From positions 5,409,501 through 5,473,500 of the forward strand of contig CM044879.1 of the NCBI GenBank assembly GCA_024500155.1: 64,000 bases of DNA, read 5' to 3'. The DNA comes from Chenopodium formosanum. Taxonomy: Eukaryota; Streptophyta; Magnoliopsida; Caryophyllales; Amaranthaceae. The notes under the pieces were generated by a model. It worked only from the letters and a program-made list of their open reading frames with translations. It ran no database searches and was not told the origin of the DNA. The translations under genes and the position numbers were made by a program. Below, one piece after another: positions 1-11,362 of this stretch; position 1 is the stretch's first letter, and each line of letters opens with the position of its first letter.

Positions 1-267
1 TATCACACTTTAATCTTAAAAATTGGGTTAGTTTAATTTGCACGTTGATGCATGTGATTATGTGAATGCTAGTGTAAAAGTGTGTTCCACAAAAAGACTA
101 ATCTTTAGGAGCAGCAAAATTGCACATTCGTAAGTTAACATATCTCCGAACCATGTTGTTACGAGAAGCCAATAATTGAATTTAAAAACAAACTTATTAG
201 GTTGTTAAATTTTGTTATAATGTCTCAATTGTTAATGCACATATATTTGGGAGCTAGTAATATTGAT

Positions 268-305
<38 letters not shown>

Positions 306-331
306 TCTTCCGTTTTGTTTTGTTTTGTTTT

Positions 332-373
<42 letters not shown>

Positions 374-1915
374 TTGCAACATTTTTCAGTGTACATTATT
401 CATACAATCCACTTTAAACAATTGCCTTTTTTTTTTTTTTTTTTTTTTTTTGAATAGCAATTAATTAGTTGCATTTCTTGATTTATACGCCTTATTGAAA
501 AACATAGTCATATATATCAATTTCTGATAAGTCTGGCTTAGTGTATACTTTGTTAAAATCTATTTAGTGTTTACTCCGTAGTAGTAATCCTAAAATTATT
601 GTATCAAAATATTTTGAAATGTTGAGATTATTTACATTAATTTTTCTTAATCATCAAGCTAGGCTAGTCTCAAGTGGGTTTGACTCGAGCTTGGTGCTGT
701 TTGAGATCTTAATGAGCCACGCATCATAGCTATACTTGGCTTGGCTAGCAATTAATGTGAAGAAGAAAGACAACTAGGTTAATCAGCCTAATTTAAGCTA
801 AGAGACACGGTCAATTGAATACGGAGTATTTTATACTAGTACTGTTACAAGTTATGAAAATCACGAAAATATATAATACAGTAGTTATCAATTAAGTACG
901 TAGTTAGTGGATTAGTCTAATTATTTACATCCTAATTTAAATGATTTAACAAATAAAAAAATCAGCTGTATTCTGGGCAATTATTGAAGTCATTTTCAAT
1001 TTGGGTCGGTTTGAGTAAATTTATTTGGGAAATGATCAATTCGAACTAATTCGTGTTTTAGATTAAGGGTATGATTGTTTATCTTATTTTATCTTATTAT
1101 TTAAGAAAAAATAAGTATAAATAATTTCTATTAAAATAACATAAGTTCAGATTTACAAAATAACATAGAATAAGTTCATAAATATAAAATAAGTTTAGAC
1201 GAATTGAATTACGTTCAAAAAATTTATACGTAGTATAAAATAAGTCCATAATAAATAAAATAATTTCGTATAAATTAGAATAAAATAAGTTCAGATAAGT
1301 TAAAATAAATAAAATAATTTTAGGCAAAATTATATTAACCCAACGGATTAGTTAACTTCAATTCCAAACCGATTTTTAGGTTGGAAAAATGAGTAAGGGT
1401 CAATTTTGTTAGGTCTAGAAACCCCAATTAGAAAGTGACGAAATCGAAATCAAACAACGAGCCAACATAACTATTGTATCTTCCTAAAATAATCGTTACG
1501 TTATTCCACTTAAATCGAGTCTTTAAGGTGTATAATCACATTGAGATATATACACTTCCATGCCAATTTCCAAGCACTAACGTGTCAAATATAAGATCTT
1601 GGTATGATGACAATTAATTGTGGCCATAGGCTCAAAGTATTTACTTGAAGTCTCTAAGTTAGAACTTAGAAGTAAGAACAAATCAAAATGTTTAAAATTA
1701 TACCAATTACCCCCTCAAAGTGAACGTTGAAGAGACCAAACCAAAGCCCCCTCCCTCAAACCCAAAGACATGAATAATTGAATTCATTAAATATAATGAA
1801 AAAGTCTAACCTATCATAGCTCATTGGCCAAGTCAATAAATCCAATTTGTGCTACCAGTCAACATCTCAAAAGTTGACCCCACTTTTTTTTTTGGATGAA
1901 CCTTTGAAAAACAAG
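1..1915. other. Intergenic, no gene seen
   Basis: AT-rich sequence without a supportable coding region. It holds the homopolymer tracts listed separately. An AT-rich stretch at about 1065-1325 contains AGTTCAGATAAGTT-like words shared with the inverted-repeat element at 56051-56247. It may be a decayed MITE of that family, but its ends are not clear. Confidence 0.6.
272..450. repeat. Poly(A)/poly(T) tracts
   Basis: A run of about 32 A (272-303) is followed after a TTTTG-rich linker by about 39 T (332-370), with a further T-run near 427-450. Long homopolymers like this are length-unstable and may be partly an assembly artefact. Confidence 0.9.
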
Positions 1916-1923
1916 TATAAATA
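1916..1923 (+). promoter_or_regulatory. TATA box of the F-box-like gene
   Basis: TATAAATA lies about 150 bp upstream of the ATG at 2072. A W-box core (TTGACC, about 1874) lies just upstream. The promoter looks intact although the gene behind it is broken. Confidence 0.55.
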
Positions 1924-2366
1924 ACAACCTCAATCCACCATCATGAATCTTAAACATATACAGAGTACAAAATAACAAAACCATCAAAAAAAATTCAGAG
2001 AAAAACTTAACCATTTTTTTTTTTTTATTTATACACAAAAACAAGATTCAAACTTAAGATCTTCAGACAACATGGTTGCCTTACAAACATCCACAACTCT
2101 TTCGTTATCATCAATAAACTCGATTTCTTCAAGCAAATCTATGATCACAAGTTCAATAAGTGGTCCAAAATACTTGAGGTACCCCAAAATTACAGTCCCA
2201 AAACTACCAAATCATGCTCAAAAACAGCAGCTTATTGAACAGCTTGATAAGCTTACAACAAACCTTCCTTTAAGAGAAGCGAAACCAATAAACATCAGAA
2301 CAACAAAAACCACAAAAGAAACTATCAAATTGTACACAATCTTAGAAAGTGTTAGTGATAGGATTG

Positions 2367-3005
2367 TGATAGAGTATAAAACATATTCCTAGGCCTCAAC
2401 CATCAACTTAAGCTTTTGGTTGAGTTGGTCCTCTAACATGGTATCAGAGCCAGACCACGGTTTGGGACCTCTAATGGCTTGAGTATATTGTCAGGCTCAA
2501 GTTTGGGACCTTTAATGACATTAAGTATTCTGGGCCAAATTGAATTGGATCAAGTGATCCTTGAGTTAAAAGAGACCTTACATGTGAGGGGGAGTGTTGA
2601 AGTAAATCCCACCAAGTAACACATGTAAGAGTCCCACATTGATTAAAGAAGAGAGAGTTAAACACTTTATAAGGCTAAGGGGTTACTCCTCCTATAGCCA
2701 TATGGTTATGGGATGGAACCTCCTTTGATCTTGTGAAGTGGACTCTCTCTCTTGGTTTGCAGGTGCGGCCCAGGCCCGCGTTTAACATGGTATCAGAGCC
2801 AGCGTGACACAAAGGTCACAGGTTCGAATCTCATCCGCCCCTCCTTTAAAGTGGAATTAATTCGCACCAGGTATGGGTGGGCCTGTGTTGCATCCACATT
2901 TCAAGCCCAAAGGGCCTTTCATGTGAGGGGGAGTGATAGAGTATAAAACATATTCCTGGGCCTCAACCATCAGCTTAAGCTTTTGGTTGAGTTGGTCCTC
3001 TAACA
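2367..3005 (+). mobile_element. Chimeric TRIM retroelement (639 bp) inside a gene
   Basis: It has two 72-bp direct LTRs (2367-2438 and 2934-3005; two differences) that begin TG and end CA. A perfect 5-bp target duplication GATTG flanks it (2362-2366 and 3006-3010). TGGTATCAGAGCC directly after the 5' LTR is an initiator-Met-tRNA type primer-binding site. A purine tract GTGAGGGGGAG ends at 2933, next to the 3' LTR. There is no coding capacity, so it fits a terminal-repeat retrotransposon in miniature. Unusually, it contains a second complete set of retroelement signals: another purine tract (about 2584-2594), a different 193-bp LTR-like unit (2595-2787) and a second primer-binding site (2788-2800). 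The order is LTR-A, PBS, interior 1, PPT, LTR-B, PBS, interior 2, PPT, LTR-A. Confidence 0.9.
2595..2787 (+). repeat. Second-family LTR (LTR-B) embedded in the TRIM
   Basis: The unit starts TGTTGAAG and ends TTTAACA. A purine tract precedes it and TGGTATCAGAGCC follows it, so both borders are standard LTR junctions. It shows no 5-bp duplication of its own, which argues against simple nested insertion. A degenerate relative is seen near 49059-49240. Confidence 0.75.
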
Positions 3006-3984
3006 GATTGAAATGCATCAAAACATCGGTAACCAACGTGAGAATTGGAACTCATTGCTGTTAAACTCGGTTAACATGATCACCTTAACCGCGGTTACAA
3101 TGGCCGGTCTAGCCGAGGCTAGTGGACCTCATGGGTTGGGATTGAAGGTGTCTTCTGCGTCACTCTTTGCTGCAGGTACCGGGATCTAATTGATTATGAA
3201 TAAGATCCAACCGTCTCAGCTAGTCGAGGAGCAAAGGAACGCGGTCAGATTGTTCAAGCAGATAAAAACTAAGATTCAAACCACACTTTCTCTTCGAACT
3301 CCAACTCAAGAAGACGTTGAGGACGCCTTGGCGAAGGTGCTAGCCTTGGATATAGCGTACCCATTGCCTCTCCTAGGCGCGATGCTTGATAAGTACCCCG
3401 AGAGCTTAGAGCCTGCTGTATGGTGGCCGTCTAAGAAACAATCAACTTCATCACTAAAACATAATTTTTCCAAAGGTAACAATGAACAGAATGGATGGAC
3501 TAGGGAGTTGGAAGAGGATATACGAGAAATCGTAGGCGTGACAAAGAACAAGGATGTTGAGGATTATGTTAGGCTAGGTAACAAGGCATTGAAGTTGAGC
3601 AAAATGTTGGCTGTCTCAGGTCCAATTTTGACTGGTATCGCGACTGTTGGAGCTGCTTGTGTAGGTCATGGTGGACCGTGGGGCGGTCTTGTTGCAGCTG
3701 TCGCCGGGTCAATGGCAGCTGCAGTAAATACAATTGAGCATGGTGGGCAAGTAGGAATGGTATTTGAGATGTACAGAAATTGTGCTGGGTTTTTTAAGCT
3801 CTTGGAAGAGACTGTGGAGTCAACCTTAGAAGAAGGGGACTTACAAAAGAGAGAAAATGGAGAGGTTTTCGAGTTGAAGATGGCTTTGCATTTGGGTCGG
3901 AGCTTGTCTGAACTCAGGGAATTCGCCGATAAATCAAGAAGTAATGGAGGTTCTGTGGATGAGTTTGCTAGCAAGCTCTTTTAA

Positions 3985-5090
3985 TGATGCATATAATAGT
4001 AGTGAAAATAGTACAGTAATTAGGAAATTCTTTTATTCTTTCATCAGTTCAAAGTTTAGATGATTCCTTAATATATAGGAATGTTTGTGACACTGTATAG
4101 TGTAATAGCCTAGTTTAGGTGATCTTGTACATGTAGGAAGGATGAACATGACATTGTATATATAGCCTAAGTACAGTAATTAACAAATTCTTTCATTCTT
4201 TTATCAGTTCATATTTTGAGTCTTGTAAAAGCTGCATTGTTATTAATTTAGCTAATACAATCACTCATGATTCTTTAATTACCATACCAAGTTGTCTACT
4301 TTTGAAGATATCCTTATAATCAATATCACCTTATAACTAGACATCCATCTATTAAGCCTAAGACAGAACAACCAAAAAGACTAATAGGCTCGACTAATTG
4401 TCTAAAAAAAAAGTAGCCAAAATTGTAGTTAGGCTTGATCATCTCTAGCTACTTTCATCCTAGTTGTACCATCCAAAATAAATTCAACCTAATTTTTAAT
4501 TGAATAAACAATTGACCTCTTATGAAAAACAATCAAATCTCGTTTGTTAGGTTGTTTGACTTGGAAAGACCAACTTAGACCCATATTACTCGATCACTAA
4601 ACGAAATCATTTGACCCAATCCTATCCGAATGAACCAAAACCCATGATTTATGTTTATAATCTATTATATATATCAAGGCTTGAGGTATTGCTATATTGG
4701 TGTCTACCAAAAATACCTTAAATGCCCTTAATTTTCATTCCCTTTAATCCTTTATGTAATGATTTTTGTATGAAAGTTTAGAAACTTGAAACATACATCG
4801 CGTGCATATAGTTCTAGTTACTGTAAAGTCTATAATAAGATAAGCATTTGTCAATATAATACTTCGTACGAGTTTAAAATAACTCGACCCAACTTATCCA
4901 AAAATCAACATGAACGAATCTTACTCTTCGAGAACACTATCCGAACCACCCATTTACCACCGTAAAGCTCTAGCATTTGACATGTTCTACTTTCCTATGG
5001 CTCTCTACACCAACAACAAAAAAAAAGAAATAAAATAAGAGCCGCCCAAACGAAAAACCCAGAAATAGTATTGCCCCGCATTACTCTTCT
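3985..5090. other. Intergenic with small duplication
   Basis: 3' flank of the broken gene. A ~41-bp sequence (AGTACAGTAATTA..CATCAGTTCA) occurs at about 4010-4050 and again at about 4170-4211. No coding region is seen. Confidence 0.6.
4661..4818 (+). mobile_element. Possible small non-autonomous Helitron
   Basis: Starts TCTATTATATATATCAAGG and ends CTAGT. It is preceded by A and followed by T, as expected for Helitron insertion between A and T. A GC-containing short palindrome-like word (CATCGCGTGCAT) sits just upstream of the 3' CTAGT, where Helitrons carry a hairpin. There is no target duplication. The call rests on termini only. Confidence 0.45.
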
Positions 5091-5093
5091 CCA

Positions 5094-5155
5094 CCCCTCT
5101 TCTTCTCTCTTCTCTTCTCTCCTATCTCTCTCTCTCTTTTTCTCTTTCAATCTGC
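5094..5155 (+). promoter_or_regulatory. CT-rich Y-patch / 5' UTR of the BAP31-like gene
   Basis: Uninterrupted pyrimidine-rich tract (TCTTCTCTCTTCTC and similar) 50-110 bp upstream of the ATG at 5207. No TATA box is obvious, so this looks like a TATA-less, Y-patch core promoter or 5' UTR. Confidence 0.5.
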
Positions 5156-5206
5156 ATTTCTCACCCAGAAAAACAAGAGAATTTCATAACAAACAATTGA
5201 ATAAAA

Positions 5207-7250
5207 ATGATACATCTTCTATTTACAGTAATCTTCATTGAAGCAGCCATAATTTTGCTGCTACTTTTCAAAACTCCATTAAGAAAGCTTGTAATTGCTG
5301 TTCTTGACAAAATCAAACGTGGGCGTGGTCCAATTGTCATCAAAACTGTCTCTGCTACAATTGCCATTGTTTTCTTTTCCACCATTTATAGCACTCTTAA
5401 GATCCAACGTCGCGCTATTGGGGAAGATGGTGGGCCCGATACTCTCAATCCCACTGATCAAGTCATCTTTTCCAGGCATCTTCTTGAAGCTTCTCTTATG
5501 GGTATTCTTCAATTCTAATTATTTTCTATCTAATTTTTCTGGGTTCGTTTTGATTTTGTCCTGTTTTTGGTATTTGCATTGAATTTTGTTGATTTTATGA
5601 GATTAAACTTTGGGTTGTTGATGAATGTCCTATTGATTATGGTTAGTTTGATTGTTTTTTGAATTTTGTGTTGTTTGAATTGTGAAATATTGCACCTTTT
5701 TGAAGATATTTTGATGGGTATTGATCACAATTTTGTCTTTTTGTCCCAATTATTTTTGGGTCGGTTTAGATTTTTATTTCTTTGCCCATATTATTTGGCA
5801 TTGTTATTTTGGGGTTGATGGGTTTTCTGAATGTGGGATTTTGTAGTTATCATGAATTTGGCTACAGTATTGAAGATTCCAATTGATGCCTCGTTTGGTT
5901 TGCTATGAGAAATTGAGAAATTGGATTGATTTGCTATGTTTTAGCAAAAGATTGCCAATGCTAATCTGTATTATACTTCTATGTTGTGAAGAAGTATATG
6001 GTTTTGTTCCTTTTTTTATAATTCAATTGATTCCAATGAATTTGAGAAATTGGATTGATTTGCTATGTTTTAGCAAAAGATTGCCAATGCTAATCTGTAT
6101 TATACTTCTATGTTGTGAAGAAGTATATGGTTTTGTTCCTTTTTTATAATTCAAATTATTGAATGAATTCTTCATTAGTTTGTTGCCAAATATTGAGTCC
6201 AAAAATCAGGCTGGTTTTGTTTTGTTTATTGTAAGTAGAAACATCAGTTGAATACTGCTGTATGGATGGTATTTAGGACTTAGGAGAACATTGTGTTGTC
6301 ACCTTGTCACTCTCTATGGTTTAGTGCAGTATATTGCCATTGCTAATTATTCTTGGGTTGCCAAAGTGAGACAGACAAGGCTATGAATGCCGGTCATTAT
6401 TGAAGATGGAGTTCGATATTGTAGTTTGAGATTTTTGTGATCGAGGACCATGGCATTCTTCTTGCAAAGTTACCTCCTGGATCAATTCCTAGCTTAGTAC
6501 TCCCTCCGTCCCTTAATACAATGCCTTTTTTGAGCATTTATTCCTCACATAATAAAGAGAAAGAGGCATTGTATTAAGGGACGGAGGGAGTATTAGAAAT
6601 GGAATTGGAATTTAGTGTGGTATCTTAATATACAATATAAGTTATTAGGTTACCTTTGCTTCATGTCCTTGATTGTTCCAATTTCCAAACAACTCTATTC
6701 AGGATATGGGGTTTCTATATGTGCTTTCTGTTACAGTTTGTTGATAGTTTCTTTAGGACAATCTTAAGTGATTTCATATACAGTACCATTTCATTATTCA
6801 AGTTCTCTCGTTGTAGATTACTAACTGTAATAATGATTGTGCATCTAAGCCCACATTTGTGTTTTGATTGCTGCAGGATTTATCTTGTTTCTTGCACTAA
6901 TGATTGATCGTCTGCACCACTACATCAGAGAACTTCGTTTGAGGAGGAAGACCATGGAGGCTGTGAAGCGGAATGACATGAAATCTGCTGGCCCTAGCTC
7001 TGAGGAATTGAAAGCCAGAGAGCAGCAGGTAGACACATTTAAAGATATGATTAGGCAGCTGGAATCAGATCTTGAGAGCAAAGTTAAGGAAGCAAGTACA
7101 TCAGAAGCTACTGTTGAGGCTCTTAGGAAGCAATCTGAGGGGCTACTTCTTGAATATGATCGTTTGTTAGAAGAAAACCAAGAACTTCGGAATCAATTGC
7201 AGACGTTGGACCACAAAATTTCACTTTCCACTGGCAAGAAGGACTCATAA
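5207..7250 (+). CDS. BAP29/BAP31-like ER membrane protein
   Basis: Two coding exons, 5207-5501 and 6877-7250. The 1375-bp intron has GT (5502) and AG (6876) borders and splits a Gly codon. The joined frame gives 222 residues, close to the usual size of the family. The N-terminus has three membrane segments (about residues 2-21, 45-63 and 98-116, the last formed across the splice). A long Glu/Lys/Gln-rich coiled coil follows (about 130-215). The C-terminus is KKDS, an exact KKXX di-lysine ER-retrieval signal. Family members sit in the ER membrane and help sort or export membrane cargo. The plant paralogue's specific clients are not known from sequence. The intron contains a 129-bp tandem duplication and a Stowaway-like MITE. 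The gene converges on the SLAH-type gene downstream. Confidence 0.88.
5913..6154 (+). repeat. Tandem duplication (period ~129 bp) in the BAP31-like intron
   Basis: About 113 bp beginning TTGAGAAATTGGATTGATTT occurs at 5913-6026 and again at 6042-6154. The copies are nearly identical (one T difference in a T-run), which indicates a recent duplication. Confidence 0.9.
6500..6590 (+). mobile_element. Stowaway-like MITE (91 bp)
   Basis: Termini CTCCCTCCGTCCCTTAATAC and its inverse form long perfect inverted repeats around a short centre. TA duplications flank it (6498-6499, 6591-6592). CTCCCTCCGTCCC is the classic Stowaway (Tc1/mariner) terminus. It lies within the intron of the BAP31-like gene. 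Confidence 0.93.
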
Positions 7251-7982
7251 TGGATTTTTGTGCCCCCTGCTAAAGATTTTGTAGGTTCCTTGGTCCTCCT
7301 TTGAAGTTACACAAGTTTTTGATTTTTCCATTATACTTTACACCATTGTGCCACTTGAGAGAGCAAGATACAGGACGAGAAATACTGACACAGGAAGTAA
7401 TACAAATAGACTAATTCTGAAGTGTGTTTGCTTATCACCCCAGTATGCATAGGTTTTTTTTATAGTTTCTCTTCATTTTTTGTTTAATATTTTCTTCCTG
7501 TCGAAATTTTTCTATTCATTTATATGTTTATTGATACATAGAGTTCTGTTACTTCAATCTTCCAGTTTGTCAGACTCTGTTATGCTTGCACTTTCTTCGA
7601 TCTAGAAGAGATTCTCAACTTACTAATCTATTGAAAATGATAGATTCTTGTCATCTATTTGCTGCTGCCTCATTTTTTTCTTTATAATCTTCATGGCTTA
7701 GTCGATGAATATGAATTCTGTAGAGAATACTGTGAATCTTTGGATACAGTGCTTAGGGATTTGATGACCGGTTCATACTTGTATCTTTGAATTGCCTTGA
7801 GAAGGGCACAAATTTGATTGCTGATAGTACTTGAGGTGAAATTCCCCTGGGATTTTATATATGGGTGTTATTCACCTATGTGTGTCGAGTGTGCATGTAA
7901 CTCTGCCAAATTTCTGCCCAATGCATAAAAGCATGCCGTTGGATATGATATAAGAATGGATTGTTTACACTAACAGTATTTA
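7251..7982. other. Convergent 3' flanks
   Basis: Region between two genes whose 3' ends face each other. It should hold the 3' UTRs of the BAP31-like gene (+) and the SLAH-like gene (-). No additional coding sequence is seen. Confidence 0.6.
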
Positions 7983-10204
7983 TCAAGCCGTAGGATCCTG
8001 GGTGAAGCTTAAAATAGGATCATTTTCGCGAAGCAGCTTAGCAACATTGAGCACAGTAAACAACAGCAGTCCGATGAAAACTAGGACCGAGAGTCCTGAG
8101 GTTATGAGCATCAAAGCTGCTGCTGCCTGGCTCTTTACCTCCTGTGCGTACTCTGCAGATGCAAGAGCTAGCATGGTTAGCGGGAATGAGTATGCCCACC
8201 ACGCAATGTTATATTTCCTCATCGATTTCTTGAATAAGGTTGGTCTGCTCACCTGAATTACAAGCCAAAGGATTGAAGTCAGGTACATTAAAAAATAAAT
8301 ATTACATACTTGTATATAATAACAATAATATAAAAAAAATAAAAATAAATTATTTTATGATCTTCTGTTTGAGTATGTTTTTTGTAGTGAAATTAAATGA
8401 CGAATGTTCTGATCTATTTGCATCAGATGTTTCAGCTTTAAGAAAGGTTAACTTATCTCCAGCTGTAATTAAGTTGTTACTAACATAAGACAAAATAAAG
8501 ATTATGTTCTTGATTAGCATGAACATATAACTATACGTGTATTACTAGTGCCTTAATCTGTCTTATTGCTTCTAATTTAGATGATTCCATAAATCATGTT
8601 TAAGGGCCTGTTCATATTTACTGAACTGAGCTGAACTGAACTGAACTGATTGGAACTGAACTGAACTGAACTGATTGGAACTGAACTGAAATGAATTGAG
8701 CTGAAATGAATATTTTATGTGAGAGGGAAATTAAGAGCTGAACTGAACTGAACTGATTGGAACTGAACTGAACTGAACTGATTGGAACTGAACTGAACTG
8801 AACTGAACTGAAATTAAGTAAATGTGAACAGGCCCTAAGTTAATGTATATAACTGTCTGTACACGCTGTGTTAGATTGCTTTTTCTCGAATTTTATATTA
8901 TTTTATCCCTCTTAGTTGATCTTGAGTTAATTAAAAGCTATGACCAATTGTTGAAGGCTTGTTCGGTATCACTGCTAATTTGAATTTTTGGTTTTGAGGA
9001 TTCAAAAATAATTTTATTCAGAGTACTAAGCTAGTCGTTATTTGTGGTTCTTTTTGTTAATAATGAACTTGATTTTCTGTTTCCAGAGCCCATAAATGCA
9101 AGGCTTTCCAACCTGCAAGGCTGCAAGATCTGTTTTTGAACCATACGGTTGCTCTTCGGTTGCCCTGCCTCTCCAGTCTCCAATCCGCAATAGGATCACT
9201 GAAAGATGAGACGTGGGCATGCAGTAGAGCAGCATCTACACAGTTTGTACCTTCCTGTTAAGAAATCTTTAAACTTAGAGAAGTAAAAGAATTACCAATG
9301 ATGCAAAGAGGAAGAGTGAGAGGAAAAATAGCATCTTTGATTCAGTATTGTATGATCCGGAGATAGAGCTCCAAGCCAAGCTAGCCATGCTTGGGACTGC
9401 GAGGAAGAGGAAGAAAACAGGACGGAGCATGGCAGGAAGGCGGTCTCCACCAGACAACCTTTGGTAAAGTGTAACGAATAGCACCAAATAGTGAGCCATC
9501 CCTAAAGAGAACATGCAAACTGCACTTTCCTTCCATCCCATTTGAGCTGCAGCTCTAGCCCCTACTAGATTTCCTAGGACCGATAATTGGCTTGTAGGGT
9601 TAGCCACCATGGAGAGGAACTTCTTCTCGGTAGTGAACCATTGACCATAGATTTTTACATCAAGGGCTATGATTGGGATGGAAAATGCCCACCAAAGGAT
9701 TAGATGGGGGATGGTCTTTGGAGCAATGGCGATAGGGGTGGATTGGAGGAGGAGAAGCCAAGAAGTCCATGGGGCATAGAGGTAATTCACATCTACATGG
9801 TGTGAGAGCTCTGCTTTCACCAAGTGGAAGTGATATAAGCATCGAAGGACATAGAAGAGGGAGAGTAATGTAAGGATTAACAGAGAGATGCACCATAGGA
9901 AAAAGGATACCGTTGATGGGAGGTTGTGAAAGACATCTAGAAGAGGCGATGGCTTGTCACCTGTACTATGTTTGTGGTTAGTCGTTTGGAGAAGGATTTT
10001 CAGTAGGAGTGCTTGGCTTCCAAAAGCAAGGCTGATTCTAAAATACCCTGCATGGAGTCGAGCTAGAATGGGAGACAATGATTTCCTCGAGGAGAATGAA
10101 GGGTTACAATTTGCTCGCGGAGCTTTAGTAGTGGTGTTGGCCGTAGTGGTGGAAGAATCGATAACTAGCTGAATAGAAGGGTGTTGTAGTTCGCTACCGG
10201 ACAT
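7983..10204 (-). CDS. S-type anion channel, SLAC1/SLAH family (SLAH1-like)
   Basis: Two exons on the minus strand, 10204-9296 and 8252-7983, phase 0, with GT (9295) and AG (8253) intron borders. They encode about 392 residues, close to Arabidopsis SLAH1 (about 385). Family blocks are clear: LHAGYFRISLAFGSQALLLK at the first membrane helix, YLYAPWTSWLLLLQSTP, IYGQWFTTEKKFLSMVANPTSQ, GARAAAQMGWKESAVCMFSLGMAHY and, across the splice, FASLVSRPTLFKKSM then NIAWWAYSFPLTMLALASAEYA. About ten hydrophobic helices are expected. The N-terminus is short, as in SLAH1/SLAH4, and lacks the long kinase-regulated tail of SLAC1. Such proteins mediate or modulate chloride/nitrate efflux at the plasma membrane; SLAH1 itself acts mainly by partnering SLAH3. 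The intron hosts a CTGAA-rich MITE. Confidence 0.93.
8604..8835 (+). mobile_element. Harbinger/Tourist-like MITE with CTGAA arrays
   Basis: GGGCCTGTTCA at one end and TGAACAGGCCC at the other form inverted repeats. TAA duplications flank it (8601-8603, 8836-8838). The interior is nearly all CTGAA pentamers interrupted by GATTGGAA and a TATTTTATGTGAGAGGGAAATTA core. It lies in the SLAH-like intron. Five further copies are listed below. Confidence 0.88.
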
Positions 10205-10267
10205 TTTGTTGTAGAATGAAATTTATGTTAGAGAGTTTATGTTTTGTTCTATTGCCTAGATGGGTGT

Positions 10268-10274
10268 TTATATA
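10268..10274 (-). promoter_or_regulatory. TATA box of the SLAH-like gene
   Basis: TTATATAAAC read on the minus strand, about 65 bp upstream of the ATG at 10204. Position and sequence fit a plant core promoter. Confidence 0.65.
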
Positions 10275-11347
10275 AGCAAACAAAAAGTTAAGATTATGCC
10301 AAAGAGTATCTTTCTAGATAGTGACTAGGAAGAATTAAACCGATGTTCTCCCTCTTAGTTGGTACTTCAATATTTTCTGCATAATATGATAATATGATAT
10401 GTTACGTAACACTATTGTAGATTATGACTGTTATGAGTATAGTATACAGCAAGTAATTGAAGTATATGTACACCTTGGAGCTAAATATGCTCAACTAGGG
10501 GAAGAAATGTAGGGGTTTTAGTGGGCACAAAATGCAATTTTCATCAAAGTCAAAATGGTTTTTTTTTTTTGAAAGAAAAGTCAAAATGTTTGTAAAGTGA
10601 TATAATGCTTAAATTATAGAAGTCAAACAATTTAGCTTAGAACTATAACAGCTTGAGGAATCTTAAAAAGTTTGAAAGAATAGTGCAAATTAGACATAAG
10701 CATATTAAAGGGAAGGAAGGTTGGTCAAGCTCCTACCACAAGTCCACAACAGATTGGATTAGCAAAATTAATACTTCGTATATTGTAATTCTTATGAAAA
10801 TAAAAATTGACAGAAAAAAGTGATTTCAAGCTCCTACCACAATAGATTGGATTAGTGCAGTTAATTTTTTGCAATTTTTATGAAAAATTAAAATTGATGA
10901 CCCAAAAAAAACAAGTAGATTTTTAATCAGACTATGTTTGAACCTCAACCCTCATGGGATTTTTAGTTCGGTATTTGCAGGTTACACACTTTGAAATACT
11001 AAACTTGATTAAATATTAAAATCTAATTCGATCAAATTGTAAATTGAATGCTGATAGTATTTTATAGAGAATAAAAGAATAAAAGTGTTTATGGTGAGGA
11101 GACAAAACTTAGACTAATAAAAGAAGCAATGTAGGCCAACTTTTCGTGTACATTTTCAATAACACAACTTTGTGATCAATATTCGTTTTGTAATTGAATT
11201 ATTTGGCAAATAATTAAATTTCTTCATAATTAAAACATTAGCTAAGTTGATTCTTGTTTATCATTTTCATTAAATTTATGTGGTGGTGAAATAAAAATAA
11301 ATAAATAATTAAATAAATTAAAAGTAAAGCATAAACCATTGCGATAT
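10275..11347. other. Upstream region of the SLAH-like gene; no gene
   Basis: AT-rich, no coding sequence recognised. It contains a micro poly(T) insertion (10546-10588) and ends at the target duplication of the MULE. Confidence 0.6.
10546..10588 (-). repeat. Micro poly(A) insertion with 12-bp target duplication
   Basis: AAAGTCAAAATG occurs at 10546-10557 and 10577-10588. Between the copies, on the minus strand, is TCTTTC followed by about 12 A. This is one of eight similar sites in the window. Confidence 0.7.
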
Positions 11348-11362
11348 TAGAAGTGGAATGCT

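Larger units (their letters stand above)
2072..3984 (+). pseudogene. At4g22030-like 'probable F-box' family gene, broken
   Basis: The reading frame starts at ATG 2072 and runs about 98 codons. At codon 99 it is cut by a TRIM retroelement (2367-3005). Leaving out the element and one copy of its 5-bp target duplication, the same frame resumes at 3011 and runs to the stop ending at 3984, about 422 codons in all. The resumed part has the conserved block DRIEMHQNIG..RENWNSLLLNS followed by a hydrophobic Leu/Thr/Ala-rich stretch. A helical region starting MNKIQPSQLVEEQRNAVRLF comes next. I recognise this as the plant family annotated 'probable F-box protein At4g22030'; no clear F-box is visible here, so the biochemical role is unknown. 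A second lesion is an in-frame TAA at 3187-3189, just before the MNKIQPSQ block. No other stop or frameshift is seen, so inactivation looks recent. A short C-terminal product from the ATG at 3196 cannot be excluded. Confidence 0.75.

Noticed and set aside
263..457. 64-codon open frame
   Set aside because: It is a translation of poly(A)/poly(T), giving Lys and Phe runs.
2788..2850. tRNA gene suggested by TGGTATCAGAGCC and GGTTCGAATC
   Set aside because: These are a primer-binding site and a B-box-like word inside the TRIM; no cloverleaf can be drawn.
3306..3974. Minus-strand open frames over the F-box-like gene
   Set aside because: Antisense shadows of a recognisable plus-strand coding sequence.
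9038..9235. Minus-strand 65-codon frame in the SLAH-like intron
   Set aside because: Between exons whose splice joins them in frame; no family resemblance.
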